Assembly: GCF_949987515.2 (NCBI RefSeq)
Contig: NC_082683.1
Coordinates: 125,016,582-125,080,581 of the forward strand
Reading direction: 5' to 3'
Length of the DNA stretch: 64,000 bases
Origin: Delphinus delphis
Lineage: Eukaryota; Chordata; Mammalia; Artiodactyla; Delphinidae
Below are positions 1 to 11,612 of the stretch, in pieces. The notes under the pieces are model-generated. The model did no database searches, was not told where the DNA came from, and was given only the letters and a program-made list of their open reading frames with translations. The translations under genes were made by a program, and so were the position numbers. Every line of letters begins with the position of its first letter. Within the stretch, counting starts at the first letter, position 1.

Positions 1-177
1 CTTTTAGTATAAAAGAAGCCTGGGTTCTAACTCAGGCAAAATGGTTCTTGGGCATGATTCTACCATCCTCTTGGTCTGCTGGCTTTCCAAATAAAGTCCC
101 TATTCCTTGCCCTAATAACTTGTCTCCATTTATTGGTTTGTCATGCAGTGAGCAGTACAAACTTGGGCTTGGTAACA
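1..177 (+). repeat. 3' part of a retroviral LTR (R-U5-like)
   Basis: The window opens inside what looks like the end of an endogenous retrovirus long terminal repeat. There is an AATAAA polyadenylation signal at 90-95, followed by a pyrimidine-rich stretch, the phrase 'ttattggtttgtcatgcagtg' in the U5-like part, and a terminal CA at 176-177. The 5' part of the LTR lies outside the window, and no gag, pol or env sequence follows, so it may be a solo LTR or the edge of a provirus. The ERV1-like assignment is from memory of similar mammalian LTR ends. Confidence 0.5.
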
Positions 178-1840
178 TAGTTAGTGACCTGTGATGGAGA
201 CATCAACTCCTACACCTCACAGTGCTCTCAGTATGTGCTTTTAGAGGTGGAGTAACAAGGAATGGGACTGCAAAGTGGCCCAGAACCTCTCAGATTAGCC
301 TCTTTCCTTACAGCAAATGGAGCTCATAGGTCCCAAGAGATCCTGTGTACCCGGCTACACTACTCACAATCAGGTGTTCTGGTGAGGGTGGACACACTGA
401 CAGACCTGTGAGTCCCTCAGTCACTGCTTATTGAGGATCTATTAAGGGGGAAACACTGTACTACAAAGGGAGATCAGATATAAAGCTTATCCTCTCCCAT
501 TTTATAAAATAGTGGCAGGATAAATTATGTACACAGTGAATTGTAATTCAAGATAGAAAATAAGTTCCATAGGAGAAGTACAGAGAAAGTATAAAGTGTG
601 TCCAAAGGTGGGAAAGATGACTTCCAACGCATGGCAGGAAGAGCAGCTTTCTTAAAGAGAGAATTTAAACTGAAGCAGATAAGATTTGGATCCATGGAGA
701 CAGTTTGAAAGGACAGATCAAGGGATTGTACCAACACAGGCTACAAGCTAGGTATGTGATGGGTGTGTGTGTGAGAGAGAGAGCTGAAGAGAAATCTAAA
801 TATGAGTTACTTATGGTAAGGGTCGATAGTTTGAGCAAAGCGTTAAGAAAGGTGTGGCTAGAAGTGGACCATGTTGTTGGAAAAGACCTCTAATTTCTAA
901 GACCACCTCTGTCTTGCCCTCTTCCCGTCTTCAGCCTAGGTTAGGCCCAGTTCATGATGGCTCTTCAGTGCCAGCCTCAGAAATGTTGCTCCTGATAATT
1001 AGGGTATGGGGAGAGTCTGAAATGCTTTATGCTTTTCTAACCAGAGATGAGAAACCCAAAGCTGTCCTTTAGGAAGGCTAGTCTGACAGCATTATTTGAA
1101 GACATTGGAAGACGAGGGAGTCAGAATCAAGCTCAACATTATTATCAGGGTTCTTTCTACTCCAAATTGTGAAGTTTTACAACAAATCATAATATGAAAG
1201 AGTATCTATTAAAAATCCATGTTAGCATACCACTCTGTACAGTTTACACAGCTGGTATTTCAAAGATACATTAATCTCATCTGCTTTTATAAATCTCATA
1301 GTTTTATTACAAAATACAATGTAAAAGGACAAAATAGGCTATAAAGCTGAAAAGATATGTAAGTTATCAAGTATAGACTAAGTTCAATGAAACACCATAT
1401 ACTGCAGCCATGTTGTTAAATATTTACACACTCGTTAAAATCTAGATTACCATGCTCATAAGAGCAAGGTCAGCAAGGTTTTCCATAAAAGGTCATAGAG
1501 TAAATAATTTAAGCTTTGGGGGATATTTTGTCTCTGTCACAAATACTAAATTCTGCTGTTGTAGCAAATAAGTAACTACAGACATTACCTAAAAACTAGG
1601 CATGGTTGTGTTTCAATGAAACTTTATAAAAAGCAGTCCACCAGCATTCAATGGAAGCTAAAACTAGTAGCTAAAAGTTTGATAATGAACAAGATATTTA
1701 CATGATCTCTATACTCCCACAAAACACACATACATGCTTAATATGTAGTTATCAACTTCATAGGCGAGAAGCTTGGAAAACAGGTTATTAGCCAAGTGGT
1801 AAGATTAACAACACCAGAAATCATGTGTCACCTGAAATAA
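178..1840. other. No recognised feature
   Basis: About 1.7 kb of AT-rich sequence with no gene and no repeat I can name. There is a short GT/GA-rich patch near 760-783. Open frames here are short and show no recognisable domain. Very old repeats could be hidden in it. Confidence 0.4.
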
Positions 1841-2395
1841 CGCAATGAGAAGAACACAGCATCATTCCGTGATGAGAAAACATGAGACAAACCCAAATTG
1901 AAGGATAAACTACAGAGTAACTGATTTGGACTCATCAGATATATCAGTCATAAAAAGAAAAACCTGAGGAAATGGTTCAGATCAAAAGAGACTAAAGAGA
2001 TATGACAAGTAAATACATCATTCTCGATTGGATCCTAGACCTTAAAAAGGATATTATTGGGATAATTGGCAATGGATTGCATGTTACTTGTACCATTGTG
2101 AATTTCCTGGTTTCCATGGTTATACTATGGTTATGTATGAGAGTGTTCCTGTTCTTAGAAAATACATACTGAAGCATTAAGGTGTAATGGGACATCATAT
2201 CTCTAACTTACTCTTGAATGGTTGAGAAAAACTATGTATAAACATAGGGAGTTAGAGAATGAGAAATCAATGTGGTAAAATATTAATATTGGGGCATCTG
2301 GGGAAAAGTATACAAGAATTCTTCACACAATTTTTGCCACTTTTCTATAAGCTTGAAATGATTAAAAGTACAAAATTTAAAATGATTTACTATCA
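1840..2395 (+). repeat. Old L1M-type LINE 3' UTR
   Basis: The order of phrases matches the 3' UTR of ancient mammalian L1M (L1MA/L1MB-like) elements read in sense: 'agactaaagagatatgacaa', 'gatcctagaccttaaaaagg', 'attattgggataattggcaa', the 'ggttatgtatgagagtgttc' phrase, and a closing 'ggggcatctggggaaaagta' followed by an AT-rich end. No coding sequence is kept. The left boundary is approximate. Confidence 0.7.
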
Positions 2396-4010
2396 TGTAT
2401 CAATAAAACATATCAACTAAAGGCAAGAGAAAAACACCCAAATCTCTGAGAATACGTAAAAGGATTTTAAAACAATAAGAGGCTGGTGTAACCAACTCAT
2501 ACACTGGGCAGAACATCAATTCATCAGAAATTTCCAGCTAACTTTGAACAGAAACTTCTTAACTTCCAACAACATGTAATTCAATTAAGGAAAAAACACT
2601 GGGGCTTAGTCAAATAGGAAATGCTAATGAAATCATGGTGTACTTCAACATGCCTCAAAATAATCCCATCAATGTTAAAGGAGCTACACACATAAAATTG
2701 AAGGATGGGTCATAAAAAAGCATATTTGATGCTATGATGGTGTGTGTATTACCAATGGCCTAGAGCTGCCATCAGATTTAAACTTAAAAGTTATACTTAA
2801 ATGGGGCTAATCCAGGTATTACTGGTCCCTAGATTTATGCAATTTACAGACCCCCACTCTAGGAAAAAACAAATACAAAATTATGAATAAAAATAAGGTA
2901 TGACAGTGAAGATTAAGAAAGAGAAAATAAATCATGAAAAATTACAAATTTTTTAAAGCTGGCAAATACAATAATCCCCCAAAATGTAATATTTTTATTA
3001 ATTAGATGCTTGGCATGACTTCATATGTTTCCCTAGATTTTGTGACTACGTATTTTTTGATCTTTTCATATGACAAAATTCTGTGATGACATAGTCTCTA
3101 CAGAAATAGGAAGGGACTTACGCTAGCGAGGAGCCCTGAATCCTAAGATTCATTAGCTACAAATAAATCCACTTCTGCCTCAAAATAAGATGTTTCTCAG
3201 ATGTTACCATGCATACAGAGAACACTGAAACAATGATCTCTGAGCTTTTGAAGGCCTCGATAAATGGAGAAGTCCAGGAGCTCTACCTAACCAACCTAGT
3301 ATGTTGACCCTTTAATCACCTTACGGATATTTAATCATGAACAGTTTAAAAATAAACTTTTGAAACATGATGGGTCTTGATGGTTATTTATGCACAAGAG
3401 TGACATGGGACTAAAAAGTCTGTTGCTAAATAAGTCTAAAAGAGCTCCTTCAGTAAGTATAAATAAAAATTCTAAGTGATAAGAAAGCATCGTGTCATGA
3501 TTTACTTGACCACACTCTGTGTGTGTGTGACATAAAATATTGGTGTATCTTACAATCAAGTGCCTCTTGGATTCACTAACATAAGGCCCATTAATTCTGT
3601 TCCCTTGCTTATTATGAGAAAGGTTAGCTCAGAGGTCAGGGGCTTTAGGACAACTAAAAGCATTTACAAAAAATGAAAATTTACAGGATCTGAAACCCAT
3701 TAGTTTGTGAACTGGCTTGGACCTGATTAGGACAGTTGGGGTCTGAGTAGGGTCCCAGCAGCAAGATGGTATAAAAGCAAGCAGGTGCAGAAAGAACCAG
3801 AGAACAGACATGAGCTAAAGTCCTATTAAAGGTACAAAGTGAGAAAGCTAATTCTAGAGCAGGAGCAAGGAGGTTAAGAGTGAAAGCAGGTAAAACTTGG
3901 AGGACTGCCAAAAACAAGATTTCGAGCCTCAGTGTTGCCTCGGTTAAAGTTCATGCTTTCCTCTCGTGACTCCTTAAAGAGTTCCAGGAACACAGCTGGA
4001 AAACATCTAG
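2396..4010. other. No recognised feature
   Basis: AT-rich sequence without a recognisable gene. There is a short TG run near 3520-3530 only. No repeat could be assigned with confidence, and the open frames (for example at 3681-3917 minus) have no domain signature. Confidence 0.4.
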
Positions 4011-4019
4011 CATATCAGG

Positions 4020-4300
4020 AGTAGTTGAAAGAATTGCACCTGTTTAATCAGCAAAGCCTGAAGAGTTAGAACCGTCCTCACATTAAAGGGATACAGCCAT
4101 GCAGAAAAGGGAGGAAATTTATTCCATATGTTTCCACATGTAAAATTAAGACCAACATGTGGAATTTACAAGGAGACAGATTCTGAGTGCTGAACGCGTG
4201 GACTTTGCTAGAATCATTTGCCTCCGTTCACCTGGAAGAGTGCTTGAACTTTCTAAATTATCAATGATATTGGTTACATTAATAGAAATAAGAAAGAACA
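4020..4300 (+). repeat. L3/CR1-like LINE fragment
   Basis: The order 'ctgtttaatcagcaaagcctg', then a region like 'aggaccaatgggtggaagttacaaggaggcagattt' (here 'aagaccaacatgtggaattt' followed by 'acaaggagacagattctg'), matches the 3' part of the mammal-wide L3/CR1 LINE family. A better kept copy of the same family is at 58.96-59.30 kb. The copy is heavily diverged. Confidence 0.5.
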
Positions 4301-4365
4301 GCCCAGCAATTATTGTAGTTCAGTCGTGGAATGGAAGCTAATGATCCCTTCTGAGCTTAGGTATT

Positions 4366-4590
4366 TTAATAGTGTAGTGCTTATTCAGTTTTATGTTACA
4401 CATATTATTACATTTAATTCTCACTACCACTGTATGAAGTAGGTTGTATCATTTTATAGATGAGGCAACTGAGACACAGAGATTGCATAACTTGCCCAAA
4501 GTCATACAAAGATGAGTGGTCAGGCCAGGATTTGAACAGAATGAACCTGGTTCTAGAGTCTCTGTTTCAACCACCACACTTTTCCATCTG
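4366..4590 (-). repeat. MIR SINE
   Basis: Reverse-orientation MIR. The core 'ttttatagatgaggcaactg' is followed by 'cttgcccaaagtcatacaaa', 'ggccaggatttgaacagaat' and 'ctggttctagagtctctg', the antisense of the tRNA-like head and core. It is an ancient, diverged copy. Confidence 0.85.
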
Positions 4591-4805
4591 GCAGAGAAGA
4601 GCTAGAATAGAGTCCAGTAACTTATGAGAGGTGAATTAAGTGCTTTTTTTGGCTACATTCTACAAGTCTCAGATCACGCTGGATATTAGTTCAATTTTTG
4701 TTTATGTCAGATCACCCACCTTATTTTTGGTTATGTTTAATCTGTGTTAGCAATGCTGACCATTTAGCCTTATTAAACAAAGTGCTTGTAAGTTACCACA
4801 ATACA

Positions 4806-5062
4806 AGATATAAGACACTAGGGCTTCCCTGGTGGCGCAGTGGTTGAGAGTCCGCTTGCCGATGCAGGGGACACGGGTTCGTGCCCCGGTCCAGAAAGAT
4901 CCCACATGCCACTGAGCAGCTGGGCCCGTGAGCCATGGCTGCTGAGCCTGCGCGTCTGGAGCCTGTGCTCCGCAACGGGAGGGGCCACAACAGTGAGAGG
5001 CCCGCGTACCAAAAAAAAAAAAAAAAAAAAAAAGAAAGAAAAAAAAAGATATAAGACACTAG
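4806..5062 (+). mobile_element. Cetacean CHR-type tRNA-Glu SINE with perfect TSD
   Basis: The body runs from 4822 to 5046, opening with 'ggcttccctggtggcgcagt' and closing with a long A-rich tail broken by GAAAG units. It carries a tRNA-like head with a B-box-like 'ggttcgtgccc' at 4876-4886, the pol III internal promoter of this family. A perfect 16-bp target-site duplication (agatataagacactag) lies at 4806-4821 and 5047-5062, the mark of L1-mediated retrotransposition. The perfect duplication and low divergence indicate a fairly young insertion. Confidence 0.95.
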
Positions 5063-5604
5063 ATGTATGAAACAACAAATCCTTTTTGACCATATTAAAA
5101 ATACTAATTAAAAACCAAAATCTCTTTTACTTTTTTCTTTTTTTTGGCCTTCCTCCAGATTTTCAACATTATCAAAAACTGGCATTTGCTTTCTTTCTTC
5201 AGTTTACAAGAACTTTGAAAGTTCAGCAGCCCTAGCTCAGCCCCCATTAGAAATGCTCACTCAGCCGCAGCCACATGCCAAACAACCTTCTGTTTATTCC
5301 ACTGCAGTTAATTTAAAGTCATGAGAGTGACACAGATGATTAAGTGCAAGAGCTGATGGTGTGTGCAGTGGGGTAGTCAGACTGAGTACCTCCCCAAAGA
5401 AGAAAAATCACTCCAAGTGATCCAGAGTCAGTAATCACACTTAAGAAAATGCACTGTTAAGGAAAGGCAGTTGTCCTGGATAACGGGATATTTTTCTTAG
5501 CTAGGAAATCCTATTTCAATTGAAGATATGAAGATGCATTGCTTTGAGATTTCTAAGGAGTCTCAGGAAATGCAACATAGGACTGGTTCCCAGGAAAAGG
5601 AATA

Positions 5605-5795
5605 AAGGTAGTAACAATTACTGTGCAACTACCAGGTATCATAGAATTTACCAGACATTTTAACATTATGATCTGATTCAATCCTCCCAAAGCCAAAGGT
5701 CACTAAAGAGTCAGTGGTAGCTACAACTGGAACTCAGTTCATGATTCCAAATCCATGGTCATCCTACTATACTAAACTGTTTAATATATTGACTA
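5605..5795 (-). repeat. MIR SINE, diverged
   Basis: Reverse-strand MIR-like order: 'ctgtgcaactaccaggtatc', a region like the MIR 3' end, 'ctgattcaatcctcccaaag', then 'caactggaactcagttcatg' and 'ctactatacta'. The match is weak but in the right order. Confidence 0.55.
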
Positions 5796-5925
5796 ATATA
5801 TTGACAAATTTGCCTTTAATAAGGCATTCTGAGTTTTCTTCCCAGAGTCTAATGCTGTACCAGATACATGATGTGGTTGCTGTAATGAGGTAATACAGGC
5901 AAATTAATCTGTGGAAGTGTTAAAG

Positions 5926-6151
5926 AATGTGTTTAGGGGCTTCCCTCGTGGCGCAGTGGTTGAGAGTCCGCCTGCTGATGCAGGGGACACAGGTTCGTGC
6001 CCCGGTCTGGAAAGACCCCACATGCCGCGGAGCGGCTGGGCCCGTGAGCCATGGCCGCTGAGCCTGTGCGTCCGGAGCCTGTGCTCCGCAACGGGAGAGG
6101 CCACAACAGTGAGAGACCCGCGTACTGCAAAAAAAAAAAAAAATGTGTTTA
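5926..6151 (+). mobile_element. Cetacean CHR-type tRNA-Glu SINE
   Basis: The body runs from 5936 to 6141 and belongs to the same family as the copy at 4.8 kb: 'gggcttccctcgtggcgcag' at the start, a tRNA-like head, a 'ggccacaacagtgagagacc' end and an A tail. The 10-bp target-site duplication aatgtgttta is present at 5926-5935 and 6142-6151. It lies about 0.9 kb from the copy at 4.8 kb in the same orientation. Open frames of 100-118 codons over this stretch are SINE read-through, not genes. Confidence 0.95.
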
Positions 6152-7395
6152 ATGGGACTGTCAGCAATTGCTTGGTGGTACCAGAGCTGCAAGTCCATGA
6201 ACTTTTCAAGAAGAAAGCTGTGGGCAACCCATATTTTCAATCTGGAAATGATGGAGATAGCACTTAGATCTCAGCAACTACACTATAGTGCTTACCTTGC
6301 AGATGGAGATGTGGACCTTAACCTACATGATTCACAGGCTGAAGCCTGCATATGTCAGGATGTATAAATTTATGTGATGAAAGAACCAAACAAGGAAATG
6401 CAACCTCAGCAGAGAACCTGGGGCAGACATGGAGACAGAAATAAGGAGATCTAGGACTGCTACAGAAAGCCAGGTGTAGGTAACAAAACTTCTGAGGAAA
6501 GGAGGGCGAAACCTGTGGGTATTAGACCATTAAGGGGAAACAGAAGTTACAAATGAAGAAAAGAGATGTCAAAGGTGCACACAAGCTGTCTTCAAAGTTA
6601 AACAGACTCAGAGTTTTAGCCGCTATAGTCCTGGAAATAAAACAAGGACCAATGATTCAGTGCTACAGAAATTTGTGTCTTAGCCCATAGAAGAAACAAC
6701 TAAAAACCAGATTCAACTTAAAATGGAATGAGTTGTGTGAGGTGGTGGTAGGAAGATTCTTGTTAATGGAGATGCCATCTCACTCAGTAAACACACACAA
6801 ACACCACAACACCTCTGGGCCACATTGCCATTGCCATGAGTACTATGAAGATATCATGTAATTCATGTGTTCTGTTATTTTCCCTAGTACCTCCCATCTT
6901 TCTCTATAGGAAAAGAGCTGCAATATTTGCTTCATGTTCTGAAAATTGTCTTTCCTGACTTTTCTCTGCTTAGTACATGCCTCATTACTGTCCAGAGTAA
7001 CTTGGACCCCATCATGCTTTTTTTCTAATTACCCTATTTGGACATGTCATTGTTCCCACATTTCTCACTCTATAATGTTAATACTTCCTCTTTAGCAGCA
7101 TGTCAGTAGCTCACCTTCAAATGCAACCCATGAGATTTGTTGGGTTCCAACCGTGGGACAGTAAAGTACAAAGATCAAAAGCTAGAAGAGATTATGATGA
7201 AATATCCCCCTTGCCAATTATACATTGTTCTGTCTGAATCAGTATTTCCCTCATCTTTTAATTTATCCATTCTCAGGCCACAGCATATTTTTCTTTGCTT
7301 TTCAGGCCCATTTTAAGTTCATTGCATTAGTATTCTCAGGCTAGCTCATTTGGCCTCCATTGTTGTTCCTGGCACTTGATTTTGTTGTATTATCA
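6152..7395. other. No recognised feature
   Basis: Roughly 1.2 kb of AT-rich sequence without a recognisable gene or named repeat. A frame at 6143-6367 starts in SINE sequence and has no domain. Confidence 0.4.
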
Positions 7396-7399
7396 CTTT

Positions 7400-7570
7400 T
7401 GTATTCAAGGAATCATGGAATTATAGAGCTGGAAGAGATCCTAGAAATCATTTACAAGAAATGCCTCATTTTATAAATAGAAAACTATAGCTTCTTAGAC
7501 GTGATACGATTTGCCCAAGGTCATAGGAATGGCAGCAGACATGGAACCACTCTTTCAAGGGTATCATCCT
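7400..7570 (-). repeat. MIR3-like or L3-like ancient SINE/LINE
   Basis: Antisense of an old repeat whose end reads 'ggaattatagagctggaaga', then 'cctcattttataaatagaaa' and 'gatttgcccaaggtcatagg'. The combination of the 'agctggaagagatcctagaaatc' phrase with a MIR-like core suggests MIR3 or an L3-related element. A sense copy of a related element is at 13.64-13.81 kb. Confidence 0.6.
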
Positions 7571-8220
7571 GACTTCCCTGTCATAGGAAAATTGCCGATT
7601 TTCAGGTGGTAATTGCTGATGACAACTGACCTACCCTGACACCTGCCATCTGACCATTCCACTTACTTAGGCCCCAAGCAGCCAGGCTCTGATTATCTGA
7701 CTAATTCATCTCTTAAAAACTATTATAGGAAAAAACTATACAGGCTTTTCTTCATCAAAGACAATCACTCCTTTTGATTTAAAAATCATTATAGAGAAGG
7801 CACCAGTTCAACAAGAAATCCAGTTATATTTACCTTTGGCAATATTGGTGTGTGTATATGTGTGTGTGATAAAGGAGAAGGGGATTTAAAAGATTCATAT
7901 GAACCAAAATCAAGTGACATAAGTAATATTAATTCTAAGAAGAAGGCATTTTTTCTTGTCCTGTGCCACTACGTAACATGGGGTTGTTTATTTAAAAAGT
8001 AGTATAAATTTGAACAAAACCTGTCCGTTTTCTAAATCTGAAACAAAACAAAACTGGGATATCAAAAATCTCAGACCACATCTGTGCCATACATTTGTGT
8101 CTTTCATTCTGTTTGAGTTCCTAATCAGTGCTAAATTACTACAGATGGCACAGATACTGTCATCCTACAAACATCAATTCATCTAGAGATCAACCGGCCC
8201 ACAGTCCATCCAGTGGGAGA
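7571..8220. other. No recognised feature apart from a small TG run
   Basis: No gene or named repeat seen. A short imperfect (TG)n patch with TATATG lies at about 7848-7868. Confidence 0.4.
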
Positions 8221-8221
8221 A

Positions 8222-8450
8222 AAGAAACTGATATTTACGGAGCACCAACTATGTGTTCAGCTCTTTCATATGCATTATCTTGTGTTAATGCCCATGACGA
8301 TCTTGAGGGGTAGATATTGTTATTCCATTTGCCTTTAACAGATGAGGGAACTGAGATCATACACGTTAAAAATGGTAAAGCCAGAACTTGAATGAAGATC
8401 TGGTTCATCTCTTTTTTCTCTACACCATACTGCCTGTTCCCAAAGACCAC
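8222..8450 (-). repeat. MIR SINE
   Basis: Reverse-orientation MIR: 'atttacggagcaccaactat', 'cagctctttcatatgcatta', 'taacagatgagggaactgag', 'aaagccagaacttgaatgaa' and a final 'ctacaccatactgcct'. Almost full length. Confidence 0.85.
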
Positions 8451-9570
8451 CAATATACCACAGGATATTCACTGAGCAGGAGTGTGTCCAGCATTAGAAA
8501 ATGAAGCAAAAGAAGGAGAGGATGCTGTGGAAACAGAAGAATGTTCAGGTGGCTCAGCAGTCTGAGCAAGAAGCAGCATCTGCCAGCAGTGGAGGAGAGA
8601 GGTCAAGTGGGCTGCTCGAGCGAAGCAGCAAAACAGAGGCTGAGACAAGGTCCTCTTGTCAGTCCTCACCTTGAGCCTGGGCAGAATACCAACACCATCA
8701 CACATGTTTTACGTAGGTGGGCCTTCTTTAGGAGCAAGGGGCAAGATGGGCAATTGATAGTTGGAGAGAAGGGATATAAGTATCCACCAATGCCCTGGAC
8801 CCACTGCGTCAGTGATGGGGGCACAAGCAGGTTCTCAAAACTTTTCTTATAAATGAGAGGCATGATTTATGACAGCGAAATCCTACACTATTCCCATCCA
8901 AATGTTGCTGTGCATACGGTATGCTAAGGGATTATAGGACTCAGAGACTTATTAAAAATGAAAACTATTTTCTAGGGACTGTCATCTGTAGATTTATAGA
9001 AACGTTCAGGGCCAGCCTTCTTCTCCCTGCCAAATATACCCAGTTTCAGAGTTGGAAGGGATTTTACATGTTTTCCTTATTTTCTTCCCTCCTTTACATT
9101 CTCTTTATTTTTTATTCCTTCCTTTCCTCGATTTTAAATTATTTTTAAAGTACTGTATTTACTGTGTGGTGGGTAATGAGTGAACTCAAAGAAGACAGGG
9201 AACCCACCAGAGAGGAGCTAGGGAGATGGGACATAATTATTTAAGCAAATAGCTAGTATTTTTATGGTGGTTCCTAGTATCCATATGTTAGGTCTTCACC
9301 TCTTTTCAATATTTGTCGCTTTCTCTCAAATCCTTTATCTTTTCGTTTCTTTTTGATTTTTAAATTCTTCTACATTTTCACCTTCTGTTTCTCGAATGCA
9401 TTATATGTTGGTTTTAGCCACTCTTGTGTTCCTTCTAGTTTAGTTTTCATTTCCAGATGATTTTTAAATTTTATTTCAAGCTCTTTCCCAAGTTCTGTAC
9501 CCACGTTTCTGAGTGTATCTAATTTTGATTTAGTCTATGAAAATACAAATCAGAACAGTTGCCTCTGATG
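8451..9570. other. No recognised feature
   Basis: No gene recognised. Frames at 8541-8852 (plus) and 8469-8705 (minus) have no domain and overlap each other. A T-rich stretch lies near 9060-9150 and a TTTC-rich stretch near 9330-9420. Confidence 0.4.
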
Positions 9571-9579
9571 AGTAGTTGA

Positions 9580-9740
9580 GTTTTGATTGGAAAAGAAGCA
9601 TAAAGGAACTTTCTGGAATGGTAGATATATTCTGTATCTTGATCTTGGTTACATGAGTGTGACCATTTGTCAAAATTTATTGAGCCTCTATACTTGAGAC
9701 TTGGACGTTTTATTATATACATAGGTTTTATCTCAAACTA
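9580..9740 (+). repeat. Old L1M LINE 3' end
   Basis: The order 'aactttctggaatggtagat', 'atattctgtatcttgatctt', 'ggttacatgagtgtgaccat', 'ttgtcaaaatttattgagcc' and 'ttttattatatacataggtt' matches the 3' end of ancient L1M elements in sense orientation. Confidence 0.7.
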
Positions 9741-10470
9741 CGCACACGCATGTATATGTATTATTTTTAGGAAAAGAGCTTGGCAAAAATCACCCAGGGA
9801 TGATGCTGGCAGTGTTACCTTAGTCCAAGTCATCTGAGTTCCACTTTTACTAATGTTATTTGCTCCTAAGGATTAGGAACCTGAAGATACTGAATGGGGC
9901 TACCATGGAGCTTAGCTAATACCATAGCATCTGGAGCATCAATGGAAATGTCCTTCAAGGACTTACTGGCTAGGAGTGCAGAAGATCCAGTGCCCCTTTT
10001 TAACTCTTTCGTGGGGCTCCTTTTCTGTTGCCCAATTGAAAATTTTATGGAAACTGGTCAGCACTCATCATCAGAACAAGTCCTTTTCATGTGGCTATTC
10101 TGCCTCCAGTTCTGAGGAACAGTCTCTTCCCACGAGGCTAATGGGACTTTTCTGGGATCGCTGCTCTGTCTGTAGCTTTTAGCATTGTGATTTCAGCCAG
10201 CCAAACTCACCTATTACATAAATCCTGGCTGAGGTATTGGGTGGAGTCCTAGGGATCCAAGGTCCATGACACCTGCTCTCGAGTTGGTTCTACCAGTTAA
10301 GGAGATCTTTGCAATCTTGAGCAGATGCTTGAGTTGAGAAGTCCAGCTATTTTTCCACAGGCTATGAGTCTACCCACTAGACTCACCAATAGTCTCAGCT
10401 GCTTCTTACACTGCTAGCGACAAATTATAGAGAAGCTGTAAGACATGCGTTGGTAGAGATAGTGAAGTTA
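9741..10470. other. No recognised feature
   Basis: No gene or named repeat recognised in about 730 bases. Two overlapping frames of 68-73 codons (9894-10182) have no domain. Confidence 0.4.
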
Positions 10471-10475
10471 AAGTG

Positions 10476-10580
10476 ACCAACTTACCCTGGTGTAAACAGG
10501 ACTTTCCCAGTTTTCACACTGAAAGTTTTGTGATCCAAGAACCCCCTCGTCCCAGGTAAAATAAATGATCGGTCACCCCA
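10476..10580 (-). repeat. Unnamed ~105-bp ancient repeat, copy 1 of an inverted pair
   Basis: The core 'ccagttttcacactgaaagt' and a 'ggtcaccc' end, read in reverse complement, match the sequence at 11,045-11,158. The two ends ('gtgaccaac' and 'ggtcacccc') are themselves roughly complementary, as in a small DNA transposon or a mammal-wide repeat of that shape. I recognise the phrase as recurring in mammalian genomes but cannot name the family. Confidence 0.6.
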
Positions 10581-10639
10581 GGTGGCATCCTTGGGGCTCC
10601 TGATGCTCTAGGAATTGGGTCTACCTAAGCTTAATCTTC

Positions 10640-11010
10640 TCATTACCCATAGTATCTTAAAATGATCATTGACCTTTTTGTCTGATTATAAAAGTAATAC
10701 AAACTGCTTGTTGAAAATTTATAAAGAAGAAAAATCACCAATAATACCCCCATTATGCTACATAAATAATTTTTCCCTGTGCTTTTTCATTGAGCAATAT
10801 ATCATGAAAATTTATCTTTTAAATGTACATCAAAATGTTTTTTAGTGACTACCTGATAACCCATGTAACTAAATGTACTGTAATTTTAACCATTCCTCTT
10901 TGGTTGAATTTGATTTTTTTTTTTCCTGCTCTAGTTCCTTTCTACTTTAAGTGAATGCTCTGATCAACATGCTTGTATACAAATCTTCTCTGTAATAGTT
11001 GGGCATTATC
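10640..11010 (-). repeat. Old LINE 3' region (L1M-like), antisense
   Basis: 'tctgattataaaagtaatac' followed by 'ataaagaagaaaaatcacca', 'tttttcattgagcaatatat', 'ttaaccattcctct' and 'cttgtatacaaatctt' is the antisense order of an ancient LINE 3' region common in placental genomes. Related stretches occur at 12.73-13.05 and 31.44-31.87 kb. The L1ME-type naming is tentative. Confidence 0.5.
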
Positions 11011-11044
11011 TATTGACCCCTACCTTGGATCTGCCTTCTTCTCT

Positions 11045-11158
11045 TAGGGTAACCAATTGTCTTGGTTTCCTTTGTTCTGAGGAGTTTCCTCGGATGCAGG
11101 ACTTTCAGTGCCAAAACTGGGATAGTCCTAGGAACATCAGGACAGTTAGTCATAATAC
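11045..11158 (+). repeat. Unnamed ~110-bp ancient repeat, copy 2 of an inverted pair
   Basis: It begins 'agggtaaccaattgtcttgg', continues to 'aggactttcagtgccaaaac' and 'tgggatagtcctagg', and ends near 'acagttagtca'. It aligns along its length with the reverse complement of 10,476-10,580. Confidence 0.6.
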
Positions 11159-11415
11159 CTTCACCTATCTCTGAGGTCACAGGCATCTTATGGACTCAGT
11201 ATTAAGGCATATTAATAGCTTCTAGTTCTGAGCTTAATGTCAGGGACTCCATGTTATCTAGAGCAGTGGTCTTTGCACTGTGTCCAGAGAAGTAGTACAG
11301 TAACAGAGCTCTGGACAGACCTGAGATGGGGAAGCTGGTATGAATGGGAAGAGTAGATAAGGGCAAAGCTGGCAGAATTACAGGATTGCAACCTCTGCCT
11401 CAACCTCAGCAGCTC
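11159..11415. other. No recognised feature
   Basis: Short stretch without a gene or a nameable repeat. Confidence 0.4.
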
Positions 11416-11419
11416 TACT

Positions 11420-11612
11420 TTCAGTCAGTTTACGCAAACATTCTCTCTAGCCCTCCCAAGAGCCTTGCCAAGGGGGTATCCTCAATCTTAAATCTAAAAA
11501 ATTTAGGCTCAGAAAGGCAAAGTGACTGCATAAGCCCACCAAGTAAAACTCCCAGGATTCAAGGCCAGGTTTCCTGAGCTCCAAAGCTAGAGGCTTTTCC
11601 ATTATCCAGTGA
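11420..11612 (-). repeat. MIR SINE
   Basis: Antisense MIR order: 'cctcccaagagccttgccaa', 'ttaggctcagaaaggcaaag', 'aaaactcccaggattcaagg', then 'ctccaaagctagaggctttt'. The copy is diverged. Confidence 0.65.

Noticed and set aside
4876..4886. tRNA gene, suggested by the B-box-like sequence in the SINE copies
   Set aside because: The tRNA-like head lacks a full cloverleaf and is followed by the SINE body and A tail. It is a tRNA-derived retroposon, not a tRNA gene.
5904..6267. Frames of 106-118 codons over 5.9-6.3 kb on both strands
   Set aside because: They are read-through of a CHR SINE. The same peptide phrases recur at every SINE copy in the window.
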